Source of the DNA: Bifiguratus adelaidae
Taxonomy: Eukaryota; Mucoromycota; Endogonomycetes; Endogonales
Reading direction: 5' to 3'
Length of the DNA: 64,000 nt
Assembly (NCBI GenBank): GCA_002261195.1
Contig: MVBO01000075.1
Coordinates: 1-64,000 of the forward strand
Positions 53,083 through 64,000 of this stretch are shown piece after piece. Within the stretch, counting starts at the first letter, position 1, and each line of letters opens with the position of its first letter. The notes beneath the pieces are model-generated. The model did not search any database, had not been told where the DNA came from, and saw only the letters and a program-made list of their open reading frames with translations. Made by a program: the position numbers and the translations under genes.

Positions 53083-56000
53083 CTACAGCGCGTTATTTAC
53101 AATCTGAGCCTTGGAATCTAACCACCTGCGAAACTTTGCGGCTTCCTTCTCCCGAATTCTCGTCTTGGTGGCGCGCGGCGTTCGTCGAAGCAGTAGATCT
53201 TCGGATCCAGATATATAAAATAGGTGATAGGTTGTGTTGCAAATCTTATACTGCAAGCCGCTATGAACAGTAATATCCCTGGCGCGTTGTGACCGCGTAT
53301 CCTTCGGCAAAGTCCTACAGACTGTTAGTACGCCTGTTACAGACCGTACTCCGTGATTTACTTGCCTATTCATAAACGTGGGTCGCAGCTTTCGACTGTC
53401 AACGCCCTCCGTCATCTTTCCCCAGTCCATGTAACTGGAGACGTAGTCGTCATACCTGTCTTCTGGCGAATAGTCGTCTGTATAATCGTCTTTGCCCAGT
53501 AGTTGAATCGTGAGTGTATGCGTTTGCGTGTTCTGCAGCGGAGCAACGAGTCAATTGAGGAGGCTTATGTCTGCATGGGACACTTACGTATATGATTCTG
53601 TACAGGTTTTCGTCTGGACCAGCGATTTCATCCGCTTTGATGCGATATGCGGACAGTAACCTGAAGGCGTTACTTTTAACATGGTCTTTCTCGAATAGAG
53701 TGATAAGATCCTTGGATTTGGGATCAGTGGCAATGGTTTGAATCTGTCATGTGTCAGTAGTCGCCCATAAGACCCAAGATGGAACCCCACCTGTCTGATG
53801 ATTTGTTGTACAACTTTGTCTACGGTGAAAATGACATAGCCTTCGATACCGAAAAGATAACGGGTCGCCTCCTCACACATAAGCTGATCGACATCACCGT
53901 CAAACAACTTGTCAATAAGATCAAGCAGGAGCTCGTAGTAGCGACCCTGCTTTAGGAGGTCAGCATCGAACACAGCTGTTGTCAGAGTTGGTGATTAGTC
54001 CGAATTGCGTTTGAGACGGCTAACGCTCACCTTTAAATCGAGTGTTGTTGACACCCAAATCTTCAGCCGTTTTGTTCTCTTGCTTGTATTTGAGAGGGTT
54101 TGTGGGGACGTCTTGAGCGTACGTCTTTAGCATGTACAGTCGCTCATACAATAACTGGGGATAGCAAAGAGTAAGATGATACAGCGTTAGTTAAATCTTT
54201 CACGTACCTGATATAGGCGAAAGAATGCGTAGAAAGTGTTATGTCCGAAGAAGTCAAATATGTTTCTGTTTCGGATCGATGTTACCAGTAAATCTTGATC
54301 CAGTTGCACCTCTTGGAGCTCGTTGCCAAGCTCTTCCATGGTGGTGGATGTTCCGAGAACAACTGCAGCTTCTGCTTTTGCCAGGGCCTCTTCTTTGCGA
54401 TCATCCTCATTGGGATGGGATTCGACGGGCGTTTCGGCTTCCTCGGCAACCTCCTCCTTAACAGCATCTTCAAGAGCGTGAGAATACTCGTTGTGGCCCG
54501 CAACATCGACATCCATTTTCGTGGCCTCTTCTTCCTCAGGTAACTCAGAAGGGGCTTGAGAGTTTGATGTCGGAGATTCTGCTCCCTTATTGTCTTTGGT
54601 GTTTTTCTTTCGAGTCAATACTTCCTTCAGCAATCCCTCTGAATGGTCGACGTTGCGAGTGCCCGTGGTTGATGCTGGCGAGGAACTGTAATCCTCTGTT
54701 TCAGACTGATAGGATGTCACACTACGGTTCTCATCTTCTTCCTCTTCCGAGCTAGGCTCTTCTTCGACGTCTTTGAGGTTTTCCGGGACCACCGTGGGCA
54801 CGTCAAAGAACAAGGGAACGAAGGTCTTGATGAATTTGCGTACTCGCTCCCGATCATTTGAAGTGAATCCACCGCCACGCTCGAGATAGGAATATATCAA
54901 CCGTGTGATGTCCTTCAAGAGATCAGGATCGTCAAACGTGCACTCGTACTGATAACGTGGTAGAACGCGGGGGTCCTCGAATTTCTCACGTTGTTCCCGC
55001 CGCAAATTCTCGATCTCCACGACAAGAGCACGCGAAGCGATTGCCTTCTTGTCGTTGGTCTTAAAAGTAATGCCTTGAAAGTCAAGAGCTTTGTAGAAGT
55101 TTTTGGTGTCGATGTCGCGCCACACCTTGTTCCATTCAGTCTGAATGCCACGCCATTCATGATCTTTTTTCCTGAGCCGATCAAGCACTACTGGAACAGC
55201 ATGTGCAGGGTTGTTGTACAGTGCATCCAAGATCTCAGGTGCTCGATCCTTATCATAGAGTTTTCGAATGGTTCGTTGTGAGATACTCTTTGATTCGCTT
55301 CCGAAACCAGGTGCGAGCCTGAACCGACTCTTCTCTTCAGCAGACATTTGCGACAGCTGAACCGCAATCGGATCCAACAACTTGATGGTATGAAGATTAG
55401 CTTCGATGACGAGATCGAATTCGTATCTATAGTCCCACAGCAAATCAATCTATGAAGTTTCGCGGCGAACTTGGGGACACATTACCTCTCCTCCTCACAC
55501 CGATGCAAAGCTTCCTCGTATTGATTCTTCTTTGAGGCAACAAAGCCACTGTCTTCTGATGCCCATGTCGGGTGCGAGACATATTTGTCATTGAGCACCT
55601 CCCAGCAGAGACCGTCTCTTCCAGAACATGGCTGCTCTTGCCACTAATACTAATGTTAGCACGATAGGTGCACGGCAGAAAATACATACGGCAACGGGTA
55701 GAAGGCGGTAACTTGGTCCAAAAGCCTTGCAGGTCGCAAGATCGGGTTTCGGAATGGCATTACCGACATCTTGGAGTTCACCTCCGCCATTCCAGTGCAT
55801 GTATTGCTTGAACCACTCGAATAGTTCTCGATTGCCTCCAATGAAGCCTTCAACGCGTTCGACTAGGGTATCGCGATCCATTATCTGTTGCGAATATAAG
55901 GTGAGGACCTTTAAGAACTCCGTGTAAGTTTGCTTGTTTCCGATGAATCTTTTGATCCGCTCGAAGAATTCAGATTCGTCCATGGTGACAGGTTGCTTCT

Positions 56001-57239
56001 GGAGTTCAGCCGCATCGAATGCAATAGGGGTGGATGTGGGACTCAACATGGCCAAATCAGACGGGCCTTTGGTGTCTTGCTTCGTTCGTTTGGCCTAAAG
56101 ATAGAAATTAGCGATCACTTACGTTAATGCCTGGCTATTAACCTACCCTTCCACCTCGATCGCTCGCCATTCCACCCCGCTTCTTCTTTGCACCGACCAT
56201 GCCTTTCTTGCCATATCCATCGATAACATGTTGGCCATATTGCCCTGAGTCGGCGATAAGTACTTGCATGTTTGCGAGCGTGGAGCTTACCGTAGTCACC
56301 ATTAGATCCCATAAAGAAATTGGAGTCGTGAGAATTGCCAGTAAGATCGGGGAGAAAAGCCTTGAATTCATCCAACAAGTCCGGCGCTCCACTAAACAGG
56401 ACTTGAACTTGGGCATAAACCTGTCAAAAGCGGAATTAGGGTAAAAGCATTCACATAGGCATCCCAAACTAACCTCTCCGATGGGCTTCTGTTCGTTGTG
56501 GTAAGTTTGCAGAATCTCAAGGAATTGCTTGTAGGTGTCCGGGTCGTTGGCGAAACGATTCTACATGGAGATTAGCATTGCGACCTGTTGCCGCGCAGCA
56601 GTACGTACCTTAATTTTGTTCACGTAATTTATGGCATGATCGAATTCGACCGGAGGTTTGCGAGCTGGAGGCTGCGCTTGCGACATTGCAGGTGCACCAC
56701 TCATGGGAGGATACTGTCCCCCTGTCCCCCCTTGACCACCAGGTACCTGGCCATACTCCAATGCCCCCTGTTGTTGGTAGAAATAGGACCCTCCGCTTAC
56801 ACTCGATGATCCCGTCGGCGTGGTCACTCTAATCAAGTCAGGATCGTTTGGGTCAATGGCACATTCGATCCTGTAACCAGGTGGAAGAAAGGTGTTGAAG
56901 CCGGAAATGAGAGCTGGATGACCACGAAATAGAGTAGATACTCGTTCGATAACTCCCGGTGTATCGTTTGGGTTGTAAGAATGGTTCGGTGTATGGAGCG
57001 GCAAGCTAAAACGACGGTGTCAGCCTACCGAAGCCGTAACGGCTATTCTCAGTCTCTTACCTTTGGGACTTGAAGTCCTTCATAATGTCCAAGAACCTAT
57101 TGTAGACGTCAGGCTGATCACTGAACTGTAACTTGACTTGGTCCAGATATGACAAAGCATCTCTGACATTCAATGGACGATATGTATCACCATTTGCGCC
57201 TTCAGGCGGCATATCGCCGCTGGGAGGCTGGCCCTCCAT
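53083..57239 (-). CDS. SIN3: SIN3 transcriptional corepressor
   Basis: Scaffold of the Rpd3-type histone deacetylase complex in the nucleus. The ATG at 57239 starts a short acidic leader, then PAH1 ([52 protein letters not shown]). After a Gly/Gln-rich linker comes PAH2 ([32 protein letters not shown] followed by LPD), then PAH3 ([34 protein letters not shown]). The HDAC-interacting domain reads [59 protein letters not shown]. An acidic linker follows, then the Sin3 C-terminal domain ([40 protein letters not shown]). At least ten introns. It converges on HisRS with 80 bases between stops. Confidence 0.95.
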
Positions 57240-57839
57240 CGTGTGCAAAGGTAAAGCCGTGAACGCGCTTTGGCTCTTCCCCTTTTGATGACGTCGACTT
57301 TCGTGTTGGCAGTCACAAATCACGAATGCGGGGTACAGTGCGATCATCCATTGTCTTACATGCAGACTTGCAACCCTGTCAGGCTAGATGGAAGCCATGA
57401 GCCAATGGGATACACCGTGAGATATGACCGTGGGTTCATGGATAATCATTGCAACACACCATGAGATCGAGGGGTCATACTATCTATAATTCTGGAAAGT
57501 TGCGAGCGCATGTGCGCAAGCGCAAAGCAATCCTTGGATACATATATACACCTCGGGAATAGAAGCTTGCTTTTTTAACTCAATGGAAGAACTATTGGGT
57601 TTCAAATGATATCGGCAATGATTAACATGCAAGGACAAACACAAAGCTCCCTAGCAAGCACATCCTGAAAAGCCGATTCCGAATGAGATAAGGCAGCAAT
57701 ATTCGGTGGCATTGCTGGACAAAGTCCCGCATGACGTACATCACGTGATCTCGTCTTGTTGGTGTGGAGCGACATCCACAAGAACCTTTTCGACTCTACT
57801 ATTTGATAAAGGCACTCACAGAGACACGACTGGTTGACC
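57240..57839. other. Divergent promoter region of SIN3 and ADP1-like gene
   Basis: About 600 bases, no gene. Minus-strand frames inside it lack motifs. Confidence 0.5.
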
Positions 57840-60800
57840 ATGCTGCCATTAGGGTCGCAGTCACTGCAGTCGGTGGTCCTCACAGGGGTCATATGTTTGG
57901 TTTTGGTGACCGGAGGACGTAGCCAAGACGTTTCGCCAAGACGAGGTCACCATGCCGACAACAGCTTTCCAAACGGTTACGCGCAAGAGGCGTTTGCAGG
58001 CAACAACGACTATTACTCGATAGATAGGCTAGCTGGATACGGTACACCGGGAGCAAGTGGCGAAGGCTATACGGCATTCGTCCAGCCCACGTCACACGCA
58101 CTTCTTGCCGCTGTCATGGACGTTGGGTACGGCGATAGACCTCCAGAGTGTCCGCCTTGCTTCAACTGCCACTTGCCTGCATTCGCTTGTACTCACTTTG
58201 CCAACTGCTCCGAGTATGACGGAAAATGTCTCTGTCCGCCGGGCTTCGGAGGTGATAATTGTTCCCAGCCATGTAAGTGCTTGAAGGACGTTCAGTTTTG
58301 TGGCAAAAGACTATACAACTCACTGTGACAATTCAGTATGTGGCGCGCTATCAGATGGCAACGCGCGCTCACCTCGTCAAGGCAACCACTGCGAATGTCC
58401 GGAAGGTTGGGAAGGAATTAATTGCAATGGTGAGTAGCTTCATCATTGTGGCGAACTGGAAGTCTGACAATCGTGCTACTAGTCTGTACCATGGACTCTG
58501 TTTGCGATCCGTTAGTGCCGACGGGTCAGAATGGTACTTGCTACCGAGGCGGTCTCACGAGGATTCAAAATTATCAAATGTGCGATGTTACAAGTGAGCA
58601 ATGATCCAATGGCCAAACAGGAGAACATTCAATCTCATTGCTATGCTCTTAGACCAGAAGATCTTGGATACGCTTGGCGGACCTAAACCGCAAGTCACCT
58701 TTTCGTGCAAAACCCGCGATGCTACATGCGATTTTCAATGTAAGTGTCAGAGGGCGTTTCGCAGTCTACGTGTCTCACGCTAGGTCTACAGTTTGGGTGG
58801 ACGAAGTCGAGTCCTTTTATTGTCATTTGGATACATGCGAGTTCGCACAAGGTAAGCGCGTATTTCAAATCTTAAAGGCCAGGTTGAGAGTGACCGTCCA
58901 TACCTTTCCAGAAATTCAATATGAACGAAACTTGACTCAGTACCGATGCGAAAACATAAAGTGCAAATGCATGCCAGACGCATTCCTATGTGGAAAGGAC
59001 GGTAGCATCGATCTTTCGGACTTTTTCGATGAGTTGATTCGTGGTCCCGCGAGTTATAATTGTGATGGAGGGAAATGTGTCTTCAGCGGTAAGTGCCCGA
59101 AGTTGAGCCTGAATGCTTGGCACGATCACTGACTTTTCGACAGAGCCGCAGATGGACGACCTTATCAGCAACATTTTCGCAGATCCCTCTATTTTCTTGG
59201 ATTGTTCAGGAGGAGAATGCCTCCATTATACAATGGTTCCAGGGTTTGTCCGACCGGAAAAGCCAACAGACTGGCCCATGATCATCGCGAGTATTGCTGG
59301 TGTCCTCGTGTTCCTATTTTTCGCTGGCCTAATGGTTTGGTACATCGCCAAGAACGATAAAGGTTCTGGCGGGGTCATCCGCCTCTCGGATGACGAAGCT
59401 GGAAAACTCATGGCTAACCACGTTCCTGCTACATTGCTGTTTGAAGGCGTTAACTACTACGTCGGTGAGAAACAAAAGCAAGTGCTCAATAATGTTCAAG
59501 GTTGCGTACGGCCGGGACAGGTCCTGGCCATCATGGGAGCATCTGGAGCTGGCAAGACATCACTCTTGGACATTCTGGCTCGACGGTACAAGAAAGGCAC
59601 TGTTACAGGGAACGTCTACGTGAATGGTCATACAGTGGGCAATGCCGAATTCAAAAGGGTCGTTGGTTATGTCGATCAAGAAGACCACATGATACCGACG
59701 CTGACAGTATACGAGACAATCTTATATTCTGCATTGCTACGCCTCCCTAGAAGCATGTCAGTGGAAGCTAAGAAGTTCCGTGTACTGGAAACCATGAATG
59801 AGCTTGGCATTCTTGCCATCAAAGATTCTCGAATCGGCGCCACAGGCGCTCGCAGTATCTCGGGTGGCGAAAAACGCCGTGTGTCAATTGCATGCGAACT
59901 GGTGACATCTCCATCAATTCTGTTTTTGGATGAACCTACTAGTGGTTTGGACGCTTACAACGCTTACAATGTCGTCGAGTGTCTAGTGACCTTGGCGCGC
60001 AACTACAATCGTACCGTTGTGTTCACCATTCACCAACCTCGTTCCAACATTGTGGCCTTATTCGATCAACTCCTTCTGTTAGCCGACGGCTACAATGTTT
60101 ATTCTGGAGAAGCCCGGCACGCTCAAAGCTATTTTGAGGGAATCGGACATGCCTGCCCACAAGGTTTCAACATTGCAGACTATCTTATAGATCTGACAAT
60201 GCACGCCGTGAAGCCGCACGAGCTAGAGAGTTCCGACGCCAGTGAAGATGAACGGTATCCTGGTTCTTACGAGCAGGGTTCTTCTGGAGCCCCGTCAGCC
60301 AACCCTCCTACTGATACAGAAGGTGTCAGCGTTCATGAGCTTGCCTCTCCTCGCTTGCGACGTGGCCAATCGATTGGCGAGATGCAGGATCACCAATTAT
60401 ACACACCCCATCGCAGACGAAGTAGCGTTCCGCAAGCATCGAATGATCCCAACATGCCAAATCTTCCTGCCGATGTAGAGTATACCTCCGAGCAATGGGC
60501 TTCCGAACTTCGTACACGCCAAAAGCGATCCAGAAGAGAGAGAAGCGAACAAGTGCGTCGCAATATTCAGGAGGATGGAGAAGCGTCCGCTCCAGCAGGA
60601 CCAGTGGATGTTGCGGTCAACGTTGACGTTGGCCGTGATTATGACTCCGCACCTGGTGAAATGAGCGAGCACTTGAAGATGTTGGTGAATTCCTATCAGG
60701 ATAGTCTTGTGTCGTTGTCAATACGTGAGGATATCGACAAGGCTCTCACCAGGTAGGTCATATATGGTCAACGGTACAACAGCTCATTGACCGTTACCCT

Positions 60801-61884
60801 TGCAGAGCAAGCCAAGAAATGGAGACGAACGGAAACGGATTATTCAGCAACACGCTTTTCCAGAATAAGGCAAAGATCATATCCACCCACGAACGGCCGA
60901 CTTGGTTCACGCAGTTCCGCATCCTATCTGATCGGACATTCAAGAACCTTTACCGAAACCCTATGCTCATGCTTATGCATTATTGCATCGCCATCGTACT
61001 AGCATGTGAGTATTGCTTAAGCGTTGTGTGCGACGGGACTGACCAAGTGCCAGTGTTTTGCGGCGCGCTCTTCTACAACGTCCCGAATACCATTCCGGGA
61101 TTCCAAAATCGAATGGGAGTCTTCTTCTTCATTGAGGCACTGTTCGGTTTTAGTTGTTTGACGTCTCTTCAAGTGTTTGCCCAAGAGCGTATCCTATTTG
61201 TGCGAGAGCGAGCCAATGGCTACTATGCACCCGTCACCTACTTTTTATCCAAGGTACGGTTTAATCGTTGGCCGAATTGAAAGACAGATCATCTTATCCT
61301 TCCTTACTAGGTTCTCTTTGATATCATACCCCTCAGAGTGATCCCACCGCTCATGCAAGGCATCATCATCTACCACATGATTGGTCTTGTTGATGGGCAA
61401 GCCGAGTTTTGGAAATTCCTCTTGGTGTTGGTTCTATTCAATTTGACGGCTGCAGCAGTTTGCTTATTCATTGGTGTAATTTGCAAGGATCTCTCCATTG
61501 CAAACCTCATTGCCGTTTTAGTCATGCTGTTTAGCATGCTTTTTGGTGGTCTTTTGCTCAACAAGGGTTTGTAGTGATCAGCGCATTGTGACGAAGACTG
61601 ACCTTTTCATAGAATCCGTGCCAACGTATCTGGGATGGCTGAAAGATCTATCCTTCTTTAATTACGCATTGGAGGCCCTGTTAGTGAACGAGCTTAGAAA
61701 CCTGCAACTCGTTGACAAGCGGGCAGGTCTGGAGATTGACATGCCTGGTGCGACTATCCTTTGGACGTTTGGATTCAATGTGCGAAACTTTTGGCCGGAT
61801 GTGATCAAACTAGCAGGGATGTTTGGCGTCTTTCTTGCCATCAGCTTTATATGGCTCCAGCTCTTTGTCAAGGAACGACGATAG
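57840..61884 (+). CDS. ADP1: ABCG transporter, ADP1-like, with EGF-like ectodomain
   Basis: Half-size ABC transporter of the G subfamily as in yeast Adp1. The ATG at 57840 starts a signal peptide ([18 protein letters not shown]). The luminal N-terminal part has EGF-like Cys patterns ([34 protein letters not shown], then [14 protein letters not shown]) and further Cys-rich exons to [12 protein letters not shown]. Next is a membrane helix ([20 protein letters not shown]), then the ATPase domain: [19 protein letters not shown] (Walker A), [16 protein letters not shown] (signature), [17 protein letters not shown] (Walker B), [11 protein letters not shown] (His switch). A disordered linker of about 180 residues follows, then six helices ([55 protein letters not shown]). 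It ends [10 protein letters not shown]. Many small introns cut the ectodomain. The substrate is unknown. Confidence 0.93.
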
Positions 61885-61982
61885 AGTATCTTTTGTAATG
61901 TAGAACACAGCAATGTTAATTCAAGTAGAAAGCCATTGTTCCCTTGTTCCGAAAATTTGATTCATTGCTGCGCATAGTAGAC

Positions 61983-63427
61983 ATGACCAACGCGGAAGAT
62001 GGGATTGTGACGACCGTCAACAGTGAAGCAACGACGGACACGAGCACAAAGAAACGAGAGCTTCAGCTTATAGCGACTTGGAACAAGACCAAGTACACGC
62101 TCCAAGTTCACGAGTCTGAAACAGTATCGGACGTGAAAGACGCGTTGGCGGCCCTTACACAGGTGCCAAGGAAACGGCAAAAGATCATTGGGTTAGTCAA
62201 GGGGAGTATGCCGGTAGGTCGTCGGTCATTGTAAAGGGTAACCCTTGCCACGGGTCGTGGAGCGGTGACTAACGCGGTTCTTGGTGTGTAGGACGATAAT
62301 GCCTCACTTTGCAAACTACCTCTGAAGCTGAAACCCAACTCTTCTGTGGTTGAGTTTATGATGATGGGTACAAGGGACGAGGGTCTGTTTAAGGACCCAG
62401 ACCATGTTGCACTTCCAGATGTGATTAATGGTAGGTGCGATGGTTTCTCGATGCATTCATTAAGCGCGTTCGGGGCACACGAGCAGATTTGGACTATGAC
62501 TATGTACCTGAGAAGAAGAGTTATCTAAACGAAGCAGAAGTGCAAAAGAAGCTGAAGGAGACGGCAGCCAAGGTAAGCCGCGCTTCATTCAGCAATCTGA
62601 TGGCGACTAAAATCTACCGATGACAGACGGAGATCAACATCATCAATCCATTACGAGACGGCAAGAAACTGTTAGTCCTGGACTTGGACTATACATTATT
62701 CGACTGCAAGTCCCCTGCTGGTCATATCTCTGAGCTCATGCGGCCAGGCATGCATGCTTTTTTGGTGAGTCGTCATTGAGCAATCGTCACGCGGTGCGCT
62801 TACTGTGGACATTAGACGTCTGTGTATGAATACTACGATATTGTGATATGGAGTCAAACCAGCTGGAGACATTTAGAAGCAAAGGTGACTGAGCTGGGTA
62901 TATTGGTAAGTGTTTACCTGCACACGCAAAACCATCTCATCCCATTAACAGAACCATGACGATTACAAGATAGCCTTTGGTAAGTATAAGGTGAACGCAG
63001 CCTCCAATATCTTCTAACCATATCGTGATAGTGCTGGATATCAAGGCCATGTTTTCTATTGTGACGCGCAAGTCGGACAGTTCCGAGTTCAAGCATCAGG
63101 TTAAAGCTCTAGGTAATAAGAGGCGGCATATTCCTTATGTTGATGGTGCTAACATGCGCATACACTAAAGACATAATATGGAATAAGTTTCCTGGGCGCT
63201 TTCACGAACGCAATACTATACATATCGATGACCTTGGCCGTAACTTCGCGCTCAATCCATCGTCCGGCCTCAAAATTACACCCTTCAAGAATGCTCGCGT
63301 TAGCCGGCTAACGGATAGAGAACTCTACTTTCTCGCACGCTATCTCACGTTGATTAGCAGTTTAGAATCCTTTTCTAGTCTCCAGCACAAGTATTGGAAG
63401 CGATATCCAGGGGTGATGGAAGACTGA
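61983..63427 (+). CDS. UBLCP1: Ubiquitin-like domain CTD/proteasome phosphatase (UBLCP1)
   Basis: Nuclear FCP/SCP-type phosphatase; in animals it dephosphorylates the proteasome regulatory particle. The ATG at 61983 leads to an N-terminal ubiquitin-like domain (LQLIATWNKTKYTLQVHESE, VPRKRQKIIGLVKG, SLCKLPLKLKPNSSVVEFMM followed by MGT). The linker reads YVPEKKSYLNEAEVQKKL. The catalytic domain begins KLLVLDLDYTLFDCKSP, with the DxDxT nucleophile, then LMRPGMHAFL, YEYYDIVIWSQTSWRHLEAK, a short VLDIKAMFSI exon, RNTIHIDDLGRNFALNPSSG (the DD near the active site), and it ends KYWKRYPGVMED. About seven introns; the cap region of this phosphatase class is short, as here. Complete within the window. 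Confidence 0.94.
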
Positions 63428-63484
63428 CAGCTGTATATAAGTGACAACTTCACTAATTTCGCCACCTTTTCTCCCTCTTGTAGT

Positions 63485-64000
63485 ATGTCTCGTTACGATT
63501 ACGACGATCGCGACCGGAGAGATAGACACGACAGAGATCGTTATGAGCGAAGTGATCGATACGACGACCGTCGGGACTACCGACGTTCCAGCGGCACTAG
63601 GCTATTCGTCAAATGTGCACCCGATTCGCGTGCTCGCGATATTGAAGATCTGTTTGCACGTAACGGACGCATTCGTGACGTTTCGATGAAGGTATGCTTA
63701 CAACAAGGCACATTGGCAACTGGCGACTTACGCGTAGCTCATTCTAGACTGGATACTGCTTCGTTGAATTTGAAGTAAGTTGCCGCATGGACTTGTTGTG
63801 GCCAATACTTATGGCACCGATCTTTTAGGATCCAAGAGGTTAGTAGTTCACAGTTGTCATGAGGGGTCAACCGCTGCTATCGTAGCAGTAGTGCACCTGT
63901 ATGCGCACGTTCTATCAAGCAGCAATGCAAACATCCACCCCTGTGAGAAACAAGGTATTGAATGCTATCACTTCATAGATGCTGAGGATGCCATTCGGGA
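63485..64000 (+). CDS. SR-type splicing factor, 5' part (runs off the window)
   Basis: Start of an RRM-containing SR protein. Exon 1 (63485-63691) encodes a repetitive Arg/Asp/Tyr head (DYDDRDRRDRHDRDRY) and the RRM start TRLFVKCAPDSRARDIEDLF with RNGRIRDVSMK. Two tiny exons follow: 63748-63774 (27 nt, TGYCFVEFE, RNP1) and 63829-63838 (10 nt, DPR plus one base). The next exon begins at 63979 (DAEDAIRD) and is cut by the window end. Together they rebuild the standard RRM text G.CFVEFEDPRDAEDAIRD. The Arg/Asp-rich head before the RRM is unusual; most SR proteins have their RS tail after it. Similar to the Srp1/RBM class. Confidence 0.87.

Overview
This window is a gene-dense piece of a fungal nuclear genome. 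Genes carry many short spliceosomal introns (mostly about 45-70 nt) on both strands with very short spacers. Several families are fungal: a Pmp3 proteolipid, EFG1, AIM41, an ADP1-like ABCG transporter, a Pho80-type cyclin, an RRM+PUF protein of the Jsn1/Puf2 class, and a CSC1-like channel. Others are usually missing or replaced in well-studied Dikarya: a CTC1-like telomere protein, a DTWD1-type tRNA modifying enzyme, and a bacterial-type histidyl-tRNA synthetase with a presequence. I infer an early-diverging (zygomycete, probably Mucoromycota-like) fungus; this is inference from gene content, not a database match.

Layout. 0-8 kb is an accessory-looking end: a broken secreted protein relic (695-1062), an allantoate-permease-type MFS transporter (2262-3938, -) and a secreted family 8 polysaccharide lyase (4829-7381, -). 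8-16 kb holds PRPP synthetase, a disordered protein, a degenerate tail-anchored septin-like GTPase, a membrane RING E3, Pmp3 and eIF1. 16-31 kb holds NPC1, malic enzyme, CTC1, a Pho80-type cyclin, DTWD1 and two tandem dienelactone hydrolases, the first with an in-frame stop. 31-47 kb holds a Cys-rich zinc protein, two S/T-rich single-pass surface proteins, an RRM+PUF protein, a coiled-coil protein, RPL38 divergent from EFG1, an STK16/Env7-type kinase and a CSC1-like channel. 47-64 kb holds a membrane protein, a broken response-regulator relic, cystathionine beta-synthase, AIM41, mitochondrial-type HisRS, SIN3, an ADP1-like ABCG transporter, UBLCP1 and the start of an SR splicing factor that runs off the right edge.

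Most genes are unrelated housekeeping functions. Functional neighbours do occur: RPL38/EFG1 (ribosome) share a 169-bp promoter, and AIM41/HisRS (both with mitochondrial-looking N termini) start 19 bp apart. AIM41, CBS and HisRS are packed almost without spacer. The items most worth follow-up are the CTC1 homologue, the compact AIM41/HisRS start region, the nonsense-interrupted hydrolase next to its intact twin, the septin-like tail-anchored GTPase, and tiny exons in the SR gene. I saw no tRNA or rRNA gene, CRISPR array or intact transposon.
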